Assembly (NCBI RefSeq): GCF_021134715.1
Contig: NC_060018.1
Location: 4,419,501 to 4,483,500, forward strand
Direction: 5' to 3'
Source of the DNA: Daphnia pulex
Taxonomy: Eukaryota > Arthropoda > Branchiopoda > Diplostraca > Daphniidae
Length of the DNA: 64,000 nt
The notes below the pieces were generated by a model, which worked only from the letters and a program-made list of their open reading frames with translations, was not told the DNA's origin and searched no databases. Made by a program: the position numbers and the translations under genes. Positions 13,701-29,290 of the stretch are shown one piece after another; the first letter of the stretch is position 1; each line of letters opens with the position of its first letter.

Positions 13701-14700
13701 AGTCGCTTCGTCGTAAAATTCGATCGATGCCAACTTTTAATAGGATTGCAGATTGCGCAAACAAAAGACAAAACCAATAAGAACGTGACAGGGAATCAAT
13801 TGCGCAAAAAATCAAAGGGAAACCTTCATTTACTATGGTCTATCAAAAATAGAGAAGCCAAACAAACATGGGGCCCATATGTCGTAAACTGCTGTATAGA
13901 ATCGCGTGAGACGTGGCCATCGTCGACGGCCAAATTGCACACGAGAAACAACAGCCGTTAGAGACCGCAGCACTCGGCACTGGAGACTATTGTAAATCGA
14001 TCCGACTTGGCTACTGCTGCTGCTGCGTCTCACAAATAATCTTTGCCTCTCTTTTTCTCTCGTCGTGCGTGTGTCCCGCGTATATTTGTTTCCTTGGTAG
14101 TAGTCAATATAGACGGGCAGCGCAAGATATTTGTTAAACAATATTCCCTCTCTCTATACATGTCCGTACGGGGATTGGTCGGCTTTTCTTCTACGATTCC
14201 TTATCATCATCAAACTAATAGCCCAAGCAATCGGGAGCAATGCTTTTGCAAATGAGCCATGGGAAATGTTACGTATTAGCATTGGAGCTGCACGCTAACA
14301 AGCCATCGTCTTGTTTGCTGCCCGGGCACAATGGTAAACACAGTCAAATGCGAATATACAACAATATTTAGGGACGACAGACGTCAAATTCCCAGTAAGA
14401 GACATGTATCAGGGTTATTGAAGTCAGGTCGGGATCTCGTAGATTGTCATCGTGCAAATTACGAATCGTCCGGCCCGCGCCGACGCTCGAGAGCTTACAA
14501 TTAGAATATGCGTCATTTTCTGACGATCGAACGTACAAGAAAGTTGCCTCAAAGTTCAAAGTTAAGGGTTGGCAAGACCCGGCAACTCGTTGATCCTTGC
14601 AACGTCGTACGTATACACACAAGTGACCGCGAAGATAATATCAAGGGCTCGACAGTGTCAGATAAAAATACTTTTACCCCCGCGGTGTCATTTGATGTAT
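10761..14700. other. non-coding region, palindromes and simple sequence
   Basis: No supported gene. Two TATATAAG octamers (11903-11910 and 11918-11925) lie in and beside a palindrome at 11912-11930. There is a G homopolymer near 13157 and several A/G-rich stretches. An open frame at 11176-11580 (+) has no family resemblance and no splice or composition support. Confidence 0.4.
11912..11930. repeat. palindrome with 7-bp arms overlapping a TATA-like motif
   Basis: CTGGACT (11912-11918) and AGTCCAG (11924-11930) are exact reverse complements around ATATA. TATATAAG at 11918-11925 spans the centre, and another copy lies just upstream at 11903-11910. Confidence 0.75.
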
Positions 14701-17700
14701 AGCGTATAAAGTAGTACATCGGTCGGGGCTTATTGCGAGCACCGACACCAGCGCAATAATAAGCGAGCTGTTACACGTGGAGTCGAACGTCACTGGCATC
14801 TATTTTGCAGTGTCTAACAACAAAGATCCTATTAGTATGTGGCCTGCGAGTAAGCCCAACTTCATTACAAAAATCGAGCCAGAATGAGGATTTCAATGGG
14901 AAAGAATCGTTGTGCCATTCACGTGAAAGGCTTCCGTCGGCCCTCCACATGTTGTGGGCCATCCCGAACTTCTCTTTCCTTTCCCATAAAAGATTCCCTG
15001 TAATATTAAGGCAACCTCGCCATTAATATCGTCTAATTTATATTTTTTTTTCCTGTTGAATTACGCCGAGTTTTAGCACTACAGAAAAAGAAACAACATC
15101 CGCAGGCAAAAGAAAAAAGCAATCAGCAGCGAGAGAGGGAAAATAACCAAATAATAAAACAGGACTGGTGAGGACGGTAATAAGTAAAGAGGCCACAATT
15201 CATACATCAGAAATGTTGATGCATGTGGGGCTGTTGGGCGTCGTTCACCAAAGGCGAGAGAAAACAAACAAAAACAAACGAAACATTTCTTCTTTAGTCG
15301 TGTGTGATGATGAATCGTCATGAGAAGAGACGTGAAAAACCCAGAAAACACAAGCGCGAATAGAATGGAAATGCGACCAACTGCTTCGTAGACTACGCTA
15401 TTCTTTTATGTACGTACGGGGAGGGCGACAGACGATGATAAATGCGATCCCATCAGGTTCACTTTCCCTACTTTTTCTTTCAAATTTATTTATTCCCTTT
15501 TTTGTTGTTGGTATTTGAGTCTCCCTTCCACATCAACTGGCATCCTATACAACACGCAACTCCCTGGTGCATATATTTTTTTTGTTCGTGCTACTTTCGT
15601 GTTGTTGTTTGCCTATTCATTCGAGGAGTGTTTGTGGGGGGAAAGAACAAAAAACAACAACAACCCAAAAAATGTAGTCAAAGCCTACTTCAAAAAGATA
15701 CCGCATCACGGTCATATTTCCTCACTTCCCCTTTTTTCTCTCCATTATAATAATCCTCCTGCCTCACTTCATTACATCAATCGATATCAATACGTGTTGG
15801 GTCTCCCCCTTTGTCGCTCTCAGATTCTTTCCTTCCTTGGTATAAGTGTGTACCCTCCTACATAGTCTGTGTTGGTACTTTACGTCGTAGGCCTTTGGGT
15901 ATATAAAGGTTTGTCGGGGGATCTCCATGTCTAGCCACGACAGCCGTGTACACTCTGCAACTACTCCTTTTTTATTCGAATTGTAATCTCTCTTTTCTAT
16001 CCAGCGGATTTAAGTCTCTGCATCCCACGGTTTTGGGTGTAGTAAAAAGTAAAAACAAAAGAAAGTCTAAAATGTGACTTGGGTTCAAGAAGTAAAGAAA
16101 AGTTGGTGGGCCCCTATAAGTAAAAGTCGTCTATTGCTGCTGACGCCAAATGTTTCATTTGGTTCGGTCTTCAAACGCACCCCCCTGTTGCGAAAAGGAC
16201 GTTGGATGACTAAGACCCAACCCGCAAGATTGGCTGATAAAACCAACATTGGCGGGCATAATCAAAGCCGGCTGTCTGGATGCCCAGCCACGCGTGGATA
16301 ACTGTATATAATATGGACATTCAAACGCCCACACTGACTGCTGTTACCCAAAATAAGTTAAGGGTGTGTCACTAGGAGAAAGTGTGTCTGATGCAGCAGA
16401 GTATGTGTAACCCAAACGCAGCATAGAGAGATAGAGAGTCCCAGGGTATATATAAGTGGGGTGGGGGTGGGAAAAGTAAAAAGAGCCGTTACAGAGTACC
16501 AAGATCTACATTCTACACACATTACGTATAGTGGTGGTGGTGGTGTAGAGTCGTAAATATATCAAGTCTCCTCAGCTTCAAAGAGGATTAGACGTCCTGT
16601 GTATACACTGCGTATGCTCAATACTACTATCAAGGGCAAGCGAAAAAGGGAGGGGGGCGACAGAATGTGAAGGTGTATATGGATGTTGGCCGGGTGAACG
16701 CGAGATATAAATCTCTCTTGAAACTACTGGGCAGCACTACCGAAAACTCGGGTTGCTCCGACAGTCACCGTCCATCTTTTGGTGCTATTGGTGGTGGATA
16801 GAGAGAAAGTGTAGGACTTTCATGTCCCACCCAGAAAGACCAGTCGGACAGAGAGTTGAAGGAGTGAAGCTGACGGCTCGGTCATGCGAGCGCACAGTCA
16901 TCGTAGTACTCGGGTAGTATTGCGTTTCCCCACAACTAAATATACGCGGTGTCGTCTAACGAGAGCTCCGACCCTTTTTTTCTTTCTCTTTTCGGGAAAA
17001 TAAGTTTGTCTCTCTCTCTCTCTTTCTCTCTCCGTGTCTCTCGCATCGATGCCAGTCTGTTTGTCCAGAGGCTTTCTCAAACTCACTCAAAGAATGCTGA
17101 TGTAGTCAGACCAAACATATAGGAGATGTGCAACCAGGTGGCAAGTTTCTTCTGCCAGACAACTCGAACACACAGACCACAGGAGCCGAGATATAGATGT
17201 GACATGAAGTATTAAATATATAATATCGCTCGAGGAGAAGAAGACGAAATAAGAAAAGAAATCAATCAAGCGGAAACATCTGCACAAGTTGTAGCAGCCA
17301 GGGCCCGAAAAAACAGCCAAATGAAGGCAAAGAACAAACAGACACACACTGGGGATATTAAGTCGGTGAGGGGTAGGGGTAGCAGATTGCTGCTACTCCA
17401 CCCTCTCTCATCATAAACAGCGAAAATTTCTTTGATGACGGGGTTTGTCTGATCTTTTCACGGATCAGTCACCCGCTTTCCCTTGACACTCGTCGAAACG
17501 CCTAATATACACACACACACAGCACAAGACTGATGATGAAAGAACCAAGGCCCCATCGACTCATCAGTCCAACATCACCAAGACCCTCCTTTATCCACTA
17601 CTATATCCTTGATGAACATTAACCTTTTTCCTCATTCTTTTCCTTTTTCAAAACTATGCTCTTCTTCTTTTGAACATTTTTCGTTTTTTTTTCTTTGTCA

Positions 17701-19970
17701 CAGTTTCCAATATTTCCATTTTTCCCGGAAAAGAATCTCACAGTTTTCCCTCAAGCAATCATGTGATAATGCAAGGCCTATGAAAAAGAAAAAAAAATCT
17801 CGGAGCGCATAATCTAAGAGAAGATATATTGATTGATGTAGATTTATGCGAGATTTTTTGGGGGCCAGACAAGAGTGTCTATTCGCCTTGAATGAATAAC
17901 AAACAAGCTCTTTTTGATCCCGAATGAATTGACATCGTACAGACTCACAAAGTATCTTTGAGGTTTAAAAAAAAAAAAATTTCTACATCAGAGAATCCTT
18001 TCAACCCAGCCGAAAACGAAAAGAAAAGAATAAAATGCACGCACGTGGACCAGGTTGAGAAGATGATGACATTATTCATCCCATCATTTCCTGGGAAATC
18101 GCGTAAAGAAAGAAGAAAGCGGTTGAAAAAAGCAAAAGAGTGCATAGCAGCGATAAACTATGCGGACATGATGTGGTTGTCGTGACATGCTCAACAAGGA
18201 ATAATAAAAGCCAGGTGATCCGATATAAGGGTTTATCTCTTTTTTTTTTGTCTGCTTATAAAGCCAATCTCCAGTCACTGCTTGGCATATCAATGACAAC
18301 GATGAAAGTCTCAGGGTAATCCTCGAGTCTCTCTATATTTAACCACACTACAAAGGGATAGAGAGAGTATAGCGCAATATAAATACTAAAACAGTAAATG
18401 CCTTCTCTCTCTCTCCCTTCAGGTTTCCCTAAATATAGATGGACCCAATCTAATCGGGCAGGGAATACTCGCCGGCCGACGAGTGTGCAGTAAAGAGCCT
18501 CTCCGTATACGCAATTGCTGTGTGTGTCTTAACAGCGGCAAGCAACTTTCTACGCCCAATCAACTATTTAAGACGACGTGCCTGCGTCCGCAATTCCGCC
18601 CAGAAATCATTATTATCTTGCCGAGGGATTTGCCCGAGCGACCTGCTCCAAATTCGCGGCATTACTAAACGTAAACTGATTTCATGGCAAAGCTGCTTAC
18701 TTCTTTCTCTTCTTTTTCCTTGTGTTGTGTGTCCTTTTTTCTTCTTCAGCGCTGTCCGTTAGTAACCAGAAGACTGCCTAGTGGCATAAACACGACAAGC
18801 AACAGCAAAGCGGATGACTGCAATAATGAGCCGGGTCGGGTGGTAATAGCCACTCTGAACATAGTGTGGCCAACGGTAAAGAATTCCGGTAACAAAACAA
18901 AAATTCACTGGAAAAACGACGACGACGACGGCCGCTCTCTCTTTTATGGGCGACTGTCAAAAGTCGAAATGGGGGGTCACTCAAGTCTACACTCGTGTGC
19001 AGTACACTGAATAAAGCCGACACTAGCAAATAAATAACTTTTGCGAAAATGAAGAAAAATAAAAAACGAGACAGGAATTCCAATTTGACTGGACAGTACT
19101 GTATGAAAGTAGAAGATGAAAGACGAGTGCACGGACGGCAGACACACTCTGAACACGGCCGCTGACGCGAGAATAATGGGACAAGAGCTTCCGACAGGGC
19201 ACGCAAACCACCCCAACTGTTCCGTGTGATGAACCGATTCACAACCAACCCGATACGTGGGTCCCACTGCCGACTAGAGTCGAAAGGAGCGGCGGCGCAA
19301 GCGCGCGGCGGATCCGATTTCGACAAGCCTTTCGCCTGAGAGAACAACAGTCGAGACAAGTCACACACATAGTGTACCTACTTTCTGTGTTTCAGACAAG
19401 AGAAAAGACGTTTTTTCTCGATAAAATTTCAAGAGAAAGGAGAGTGATGATCGGAAAGCAAAGAAAAGAAGAAGAAGAGGCAGTCACTTTGCATGATTTC
19501 TTGATACCAACTAATCCGATCAGCAACTGGAAAAGGAGATTTAGGGGTACGGACAAAGTCGTGAACAGGCCGCCCAGACTTCAACGTTATTATTGCTCAA
19601 TTTCTTAGGCATTAGCAGTAATGGACATTCTAACGTCCTAATCATCCTTTAACGAGGCATGATTGATGTCTATAATCTCACGTCTTTCAACTTCCTTTTT
19701 TGGTCCGATTCACTTGAAGAGGGCCCAAAATGAATAGCGCAAGAAATAAAGCGTAAAGAAAAATTTAAAAGTCGAGAAAACTTCAGGCAAATATTCACCC
19801 TTTTTAAAAATGCAAAAATCAAAAGTTCTTCGCAATTTGGTAAAATCAAGCGAAAAGGGCGAAAAGGCGTTCCGGGTTAGTTGGCTATGCAAATTTCATA
19901 CATGCATGAACCCCTGAACCTAGCCCGCTATACCCCATCAATCCATTCCGGATGCGCGTGCACCACTTAC
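14701..19970. other. non-coding region, simple repeats and TATA-like motifs
   Basis: No supported coding exon. TATATAAAG is at 15900-15908, TATATATAAG at 16447-16456, a (GTG)5 run at 16531-16545, a (CT)n tract at about 17009-17023, and a small hairpin with GTAGCAG/CTGCTAC arms at 17379-17396. A relatively G+C- and CpG-rich patch lies at about 19130-19330 and could be a promoter, but I cannot show this. Confidence 0.4.
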
Positions 19971-20062
19971 CGATTGAATAATCAAAATCAGCGACTGCTC
20001 CTTGTCAATGTCGTCAACGTCTTTACGTGCCTGGGCCCCAACGAAAACGAAAAGGACCGGAT
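19971..20062 (-). other. candidate internal exon of unknown minus-strand gene
   Basis: Read on the minus strand, a long pyrimidine tract ends in TTATTTCAG at 20063-20065, followed by 92 bases, followed by a strong donor GTAAGTGG (from 19970). One frame is open through all 92 bases: two bases completing a codon, then 30 codons including PVLFVFVGAQARKDVDDID. The exon may be coding or a 5' untranslated exon of the signal-peptide gene at 1481-1601. I recognise no family. Confidence 0.4.
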
Positions 20063-23000
20063 CTGAAATAAGAAAAAAAAAAAAAAAAGAAAAAGCGAAT
20101 TAAATATAGGAAATATCGTTGCTACATTTTCTCTTTTACTCGTCCGATGAATAATTCAACAGATATTTTCGTCATTTTAGTTCCAACATTTTCTCTTTCT
20201 CAATAGATAGCTGACGGAAGGCAGAATAATAAGGTCTTATTTTATCTTTGCCATACGTGAGCCAAACGTCAATATTTGCGACCGCAAGGCGAAATGCGAG
20301 AAAAGACGACGACGATATACGCTCGCAAAATCAATGGCGAATGAATAAAAACGGCAGAACTTGCTGCCAGCTAAACGGTTGATTTCAGCAGGGCGACCGT
20401 ATACAATAGAGCAGGCACAAAAGTCAAAGTTCTATGCTTTTTTGTTAGTTTGGCTTTGTTAGTGTTAGAGGCCCAGTGTATGCCCCTTTCTCTGAGAATA
20501 GAATCCCTCCATTCCGTAATCATTTTACTCCATTTTACAAGCGTGAAATATTGATCCTCGTTCAAAACACTTTCACGTATAGGAGTTGTTTCCATCTTAT
20601 GAGGCGTGAAACAAAGGAAAAAATGAAAAATGCAAACAGGCAGAAAAAGGTCGCGATGATGAGAGTTTTTCTTGTTTTTTCCTGTATCCTCTCGTTCCTT
20701 TTTTAAATAATACGTAGGCTACAAAAGTCCTAGAATCTAAATGGATTTCTCCGCCATTCTTGTATTTTTCCTTTGATACCTTTTCCAATCAAAACATTTC
20801 CACCAACAGTGACGAAGTGTGTGACGAGATTGCAAATAATAACGATCCTTCTAGACCTCCATCTTCCAAGACCCCTTAGTTGCACCGATGCACACAATGG
20901 AATGTTTCGTATAAAGGACCAAGAAAAAACACCTACAGGATTTTTCGTTATTTCCTATTTCTATTCTTCTCCTTTTTGACTAATGGGCTTTTACGTGACG
21001 CAAATTGTTCCCCACAGCAGTTCTGCGAGGTCGGCGTGTGAGTGGTGTCACAAAGTCGCGTAATTCCGGATGTCCCAATGAGAAAAGTAAAAGCATTTCC
21101 CAGTCGCTGGGTCAATATCCGCGGGAAATGAGTGCAATGAGTAAAAATCTGATCATCCAAATAAATTAAATCTAAAATCCATAAAATCGAGAAGATGAAT
21201 GGTCGAGTGCGTGGTGAGTGCAGGTGGGTGTACGTATATCCAGGGCAACGATTTATGGGGGATAATGAGACAAAAAAGAAAACCGCGTGGGCAGGAATCG
21301 TCTGGTTTCCTTTCCGGTGGTTACTAACAAACGTAAAGGTGGGACAAGATGAAAACCGACAACTTTTCCGAGTTACAGTGTACACACAGTTTTGACATGT
21401 ACACTAGAAAACTCTTTTTACCTAAGAGAGGAGAAGTTGCCCTTCAGTTGGCTTTAGGAAAGTTTCGGGTGACGACGTGGCAATCCATTTAACATTTGGG
21501 GGATAGAGTTGAGAAATAGTACTGGCTACGATTGAGCGAACTTATACACGCACCAAAATTAACAAGAGGCACAGTAGTTATCAAAATATGGCTGTTTACC
21601 GAATACACGCCAAATTAATGGGTCTTTAGACAACAAGGAACGGACAGCTCGAGGCTGAAACCAAGTTTCTGCAAGAGTACCAGAATATATGTATAACTCG
21701 ACTAGAGCCATCCAACTTACAGCACGACTTCATTAAATTGAGCTCTGTTGTATACCCGAAAAAAACTGCAAGGAAAAGAGAGAATTCCAAACAAACGAAA
21801 AGAGGTTAGCGCTATTTAGTTAACACACCCTCCAATATGTCTAGACTCCCAGGCTTAAGCAAAACATCATTATGCATTTAATGATAACCTACGCCTTCCG
21901 TCTTTCTGGCCTAGGCACAACGCACTTGATACACACCAAAATGATGCCTCAGAGGCACTTACCACTCGGCGCAGGCTTTATTATACGGCGTCGTTCGTTT
22001 TGGCTGTTTACTTTATATCAATTTTCTTGTGTGAGTGAAGTGAAAAATGAGGAAACTCAAGTCTTATCTGGAAGGTTTTCAATAGCAAACCAACGCGCAA
22101 CACGGGAAATAACACAACGCAGTAGTTTCTTCGTCATAGTCGTCCTCTATAAAAAGCCAAGTGTTTTTCTCTTCTTCTATTCTGGGTGTAACATCATAGC
22201 GGTTTCCCCTAACAACACTATGGTCTCATCGCCTGGACAATAACGGGCGACTGTCATAAGAGAATGCCAAGTTCGCTCGCCGGAATGAAAAAGACGAGAG
22301 AGAGAAAAAGGATATCAACTATCAAGAGGTCGTGCAAGGGAAACCCCGAAACCCTCATCTACTCCGCACAAGCTTCCAGCCATTCGATTGATGGCTAGGT
22401 TCCGCCTTTCTTCCCACGCAGGCACACCCTGGGTATCACCAAACACAATATACCCCCAAAATGTGTGGTTGATCGTCGCCCCTTAGCCGGTAAAAGGCCA
22501 TTCTCCGAATGAGAGAAGATGTGTCTGTGGGCCATTGTGGCACGGCTGCAAGCGAGAACGAGAGGAAGAAGTATCCAATCATTGCGGCCGTAAAGTTTCT
22601 TACGTGCAAGGAAAAGAAATAAGACAGAAGAAAAAAAAACACGTACACAGTATGGTACTGAATACAGCTAGGCACCTGCTACCCCAATCAGCAACATTCT
22701 TCCGTTTTCTTCTCTTCCGTTTACATCTTTTACAGAAATACATACTACGTACTATGCTTGTTCTTTCTCCTATTTACACGAAATTTTACTTATCTTCCCA
22801 GAAATGATGTACGTAGTATATTCTTACGCCCGGAAGGTAGGCCATCACGCAGATATAGTATAAAGAATGAAAAGAATAAGAGATAAAAGCAGAATCGGGT
22901 TAGAGCTTGGCCCTTTTTTCTTATTGACACAACACGGAATAAACCTATACACCGGATATCGATCCTGCACAAGTACGGAAAAAGGGAAGCAGCGTCTTAC

Positions 23001-24468
23001 ACGCTAGGCTAGACGCAACTGGCTCTGCAATTTACACTTTCAATTTCATCAGGCAAATAGGGGGCAACTGGGAGACAGAAAGGGGAAAAAAAAACACACA
23101 CAAGCCTTTACACATAGTAGAGTGGCATGTAAACGAAATATACTATTCTCGCGTGTTCTGACCCTATTGAAATCCTTCGAAATTTCGTTGGCGCTGGGAC
23201 ACACCCTGACTGCGAGGTGAGTCGGAATCCTTATCCCCATATATTCGATGATGATGAATCAGATCCCATTATATTAATTAGTCTATCCCATCTGTCTCTT
23301 TCCGCCCTGAAAGAGAAAGATAAAACGTTATGATTCGATTGGCCAATATAATTGTACGACTGGTTGGAGTTGGGTTGCTCCAACAACAGCCACCGACCGT
23401 CTAACAAAGTTCTCCGTCAAAAGAACAAAGACCGTCGTATACCTTCCCTTATTGAATCACGCATATGCAAGGATTTACATCCACCGCACACGTCTAAAAT
23501 AATAGCAGCGGGATCGGATTCTCTCGTTTTCGTCTCTTCTTCAACGTCACAGGGCGGTGCGCGGTTAAGATACGCTTCATCTCGATATCATCCGTCATCA
23601 CGGAATAAGGATGCGCTGCTCTCTATTCATCAAACACGTCGAGTTATCATTAGTTGGGGTTATATATACGCGTATCGTCGAAAGAAGAACCGTTCATTTT
23701 GGCAATTCATCATCTATTCGACTACTTTGGGGGATATGACCTCGCGAAAAACCCAACCTATCACTTTCTTTCAACATACTTGCAAAGAACTTTACCTTTT
23801 CTGAAAACGAGATATTTAAAAAAGAAAAATCGCCTTTCATCCTTTACCGAATCTGAAGAATTTGTTCGAGAAACTTAATCAACGAAAGAGTTAATCAATA
23901 CTTTTCTTCACAGTTTACACAGTGTTCCTTACAAAGATCCCGTAACATGATCCTAAAAACATAATACCTCAAAAAACCAAAAACAAAAAAAAAATCGAAA
24001 TAAAAAAAAAAAACTGAATAACGAATGGCCTTAAGGGTATTCTAAAATAATTAAAAGACATTCAATTCAATACGTAAACTGTCATTCTCAACCATCTACC
24101 GTGTACCAGGTGGACCACCTGTGCAACACACATGCGACGCAAGTAAAGACGTTAAAAATTAAAACTGAGGCAATCATCAATCATTTTTTAAGAACGACCA
24201 TGACAAGAATCAAAGATTTTTTTCTATTTCTTAAATAGAAATAATTTGATATGGCTTTTTGAAAATGTTCGTACAGAATGTACTACAACTTTCAATTTCA
24301 AGTAAAAAATCGATTGCAAAAACTGTTCACTGATCGATTCTTAAAGTTAGCAGACGACGACAGATTATTGTGGTATTTCCTACACGTGGTTGTGAGCATT
24401 CGAGTTGCGACTTATTTAGTGGCTAGCAATTAATTTCAAAATAAAACTTCTAAAATTAATAGCTTGAC
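20063..24468. other. non-coding region upstream of KRI1
   Basis: No supported gene. It holds an inverted repeat (ATACTACGTAC at 22742-22752 and its complement at 22809-22819), an E-box palindrome at 24107-24121, and A/T-rich sequence from about 23880 towards the KRI1 start. A minus-strand donor of good quality (GTAAGTGC, intron side at about 21958) has stops in every frame upstream, so any exon there would be non-coding. Confidence 0.4.
24107..24121. promoter_or_regulatory. CAGGTG E-box palindrome upstream of KRI1
   Basis: CAGGTGG and CCACCTG are exact complements around one A, about 350 bp before the KRI1 start codon. CAGGTG is the E-box core bound by Snail/ZEB-type zinc fingers and some bHLH factors. 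Binding here is inference only. Confidence 0.35.
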
Positions 24469-27921
<3,453 letters not shown>

Positions 27922-29290
27922 CGGGGTTGGGACTTGGGAGTCAGATTTTGTCAGTAATTGTATTTGGTTTGATTGAGTGGATATTTCGAACGTTCTATCA
28001 ATAAAAAGACTCGTGTTCCAATTCTTTGAAAGTTGCGGGTTCAAATAAAAATGTCTTCCAAAGAAAGAAAATGAGAGTATAAATTGATCGATAATGACGC
28101 TGCGCTCCTCATCTGATAACCTACAGCCAACGGTCTGTAACACGTGGGTCACTTATCTTTCTCGTCGAATAAAAAAACGCACATGAATTGAAATTGAAGG
28201 CCTTCTAAACAAATTTACCCAACAAAATCTTAAAAATTTGCAATGCTACTATAATCTCCATGCGAGAGAAGGAAAAGGGGATGACAAGGTCGACATTAAA
28301 AAAAGTTTTCGTGAATAAGTAAAAAATCTTCAATTGTCGCAGCTATTTATGTGCAACAGGTCACATTGGCTTACAATCTTTCGTACATTTCATAGAAAAT
28401 TAAATTACCAGAGTATGCACAACCTCGCAAAAAAAGTCGTTTAAGTGTTTTTTCCTACCTTCGTAATGGTCACACGTGGGATTTGATGTTATCATGTTGA
28501 GGGTCGGCGGTTTGGTCGATTATGGTGTTTTGTCCCCAATTGTTCGGCAATGTTCTTTTCAACTGCTTACGAGATCGATGATTCACAATTCACAATCACA
28601 GGAAATGATTATGGCAATAATTATTCAGTCAGAGTTCACAGTCGCGCTATACACACTTTCAAATTCTACTGCCAAATTGTTGAGCATCCGACCTCGTGGG
28701 CCGCACGAGAACAACTAAGTTTTTCAAGGACCTTGCTGCCCTTTCAATAGGTAGGGTCATTTGCATATTTTTCTCAATTTGAACGTAAAAAAAAATTTCT
28801 TCGATTTTCTCCTTTCCTCCTTTTCTCCTACCTTACCCCGGTCCCCGGCCTTAAGTCCATTAATATTTCAAAACATGCACTCCGATAGACTGTATAAAAC
28901 AGTATGGCAACATTCGAGTGTTTTGATTTTGAAGAACCGCTTTTAGAAAGGACAAGGAAGGGAGCTAGCGACATCTCGTCACAACAAATTTAAGTTCGTG
29001 ATTAACCAATTAAAGATTAGAGATGAGAAAATTGGATGAAAATTAACTTGCTGGTTACTCTGGATTCCATTGGGAAATTAGTTTTTAAATAAATTGCTGC
29101 ACAAACAAGACAAACGTGGGAAGTTAGGAATTTTCGGAAAGAAGTCGACCCAACATAGTTCATGTTCATGCCGCTAGGCTAAGCCCAAACCTACACGCTG
29201 TACACTAACTGGCCGAAACTCGTGTTTTCTTTTACACTGTGTACACACACTGCCAGATACTGACTCGTTGGAATAGGTGGAGGAGATAAA
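27922..29290. other. 3' end of KRI1 and upstream region of RCHY1
   Basis: AATAAA at 28000-28005 is a likely KRI1 poly(A) signal. The rest is A/T-rich and without a supported frame. The RCHY1 promoter should lie in the last few hundred bases. Confidence 0.5.
28000..28005 (+). terminator. KRI1 poly(A) signal
   Basis: Canonical AATAAA 79 bases after the stop codon, followed by T/G-rich sequence. Confidence 0.7.

Noticed and set aside
18778..19368. 196-codon minus-strand open frame
   Set aside because: Composition is odd (many C, S, R, F), there is no family resemblance, and the DNA is repetitive and G+C-rich by patches. The frame looks fortuitous.
23352..23804. 150-codon plus-strand open frame upstream of KRI1
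   Set aside because: No domain, no conserved-looking blocks and no promoter or poly(A) context. Probably chance.
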